From: Clostridia bacterium
Lineage (GTDB): Bacteria; Bacillota; Clostridia; Oscillospirales; CAG-272
Direction: 5' to 3'
Length of the DNA: 6,283 bases
NCBI GenBank assembly: GCA_017382615.1
Contig: JAFNZX010000323.1
Location: forward strand, 1-6,283
Shown here: piece after piece, positions 6,280 to 6,283 of the stretch
Layout of the letters: each line of letters opens with the position of its first letter
Numbering within the stretch: the stretch's first letter is position 1
Notes under the pieces: generated by a model
Database searches by the model: none
Told to the model about the DNA's origin: nothing
Seen by the model: the letters and a program-made list of their open reading frames with translations, nothing else
Position numbers and translations under genes: made by a program

Positions 6280-6283
6280 CGGG

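Noticed and set aside
6245..6283. ATG at 6245 opening a frame to the window end
   Set aside because: Only 13 codons are visible, no ribosome site precedes it, and the frame runs straight through the palindrome. It is more likely non-coding repeat sequence.

Overview
The window is about 6.3 kb of moderately GC-rich coding DNA (GC clearly above 50% in the genes) behind a short AT-rich leader. All four genes are on the + strand. The permease type, the M3B oligopeptidase, strong Shine-Dalgarno sites and housekeeping-type promoter hexamers suggest a Gram-positive Firmicute. A gut-type member of Clostridia (Oscillospiraceae/Ruminococcaceae-like) is my best guess. That placement is inference from protein style, since no marker gene is present.

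Layout: (1) Positions 1-149 are an AT-rich regulatory leader. It holds an 11-bp tandem direct repeat (39-60), a good -35 (TTTACA, 71-76) 17 nt before a perfect TATAAT (94-99), two more perfect TATAAT copies just downstream, and a 13-bp perfect palindrome (110-122). (2) Positions 150-851 encode an ABC ATPase of the MacB/LolD/FtsE type. (3) Positions 882-4004 encode its partner, a 1040-residue permease with two FtsX-type membrane modules and a long coiled-coil hairpin in the first extracellular domain. (4) Positions 4039-5832 encode oligoendopeptidase F (PepF), an M3B zinc peptidase with intact HExxH. (5) Positions 5836-6168 encode a 110-residue protein I cannot name, 3 nt behind pepF. (6) Positions 6173-6215 hold a very strong GC hairpin, the probable end of the transcript. 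A second perfect inverted repeat (6260-6279) lies at the window edge.

The ATPase and permease together would make a complete MacB-class (type VII fold) transporter. Such machines usually act by mechanotransmission on extracytoplasmic substrates or partners rather than by classical pumping. The substrate cannot be read from sequence. pepF follows after 34 nt with no terminator, so read-through is possible. However, its serine codon use (TCC-rich) differs from the ABC genes (AGC/TCG-rich), which suggests a different and probably higher expression level. The small gene is very likely translated with pepF.

No mobile element, CRISPR array, tRNA or rRNA was seen. I do not see a clearly new biological system. 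The points most worth a second look are the layered control region at 39-122, the coiled-coil permease, and the unnamed small protein coupled to pepF.
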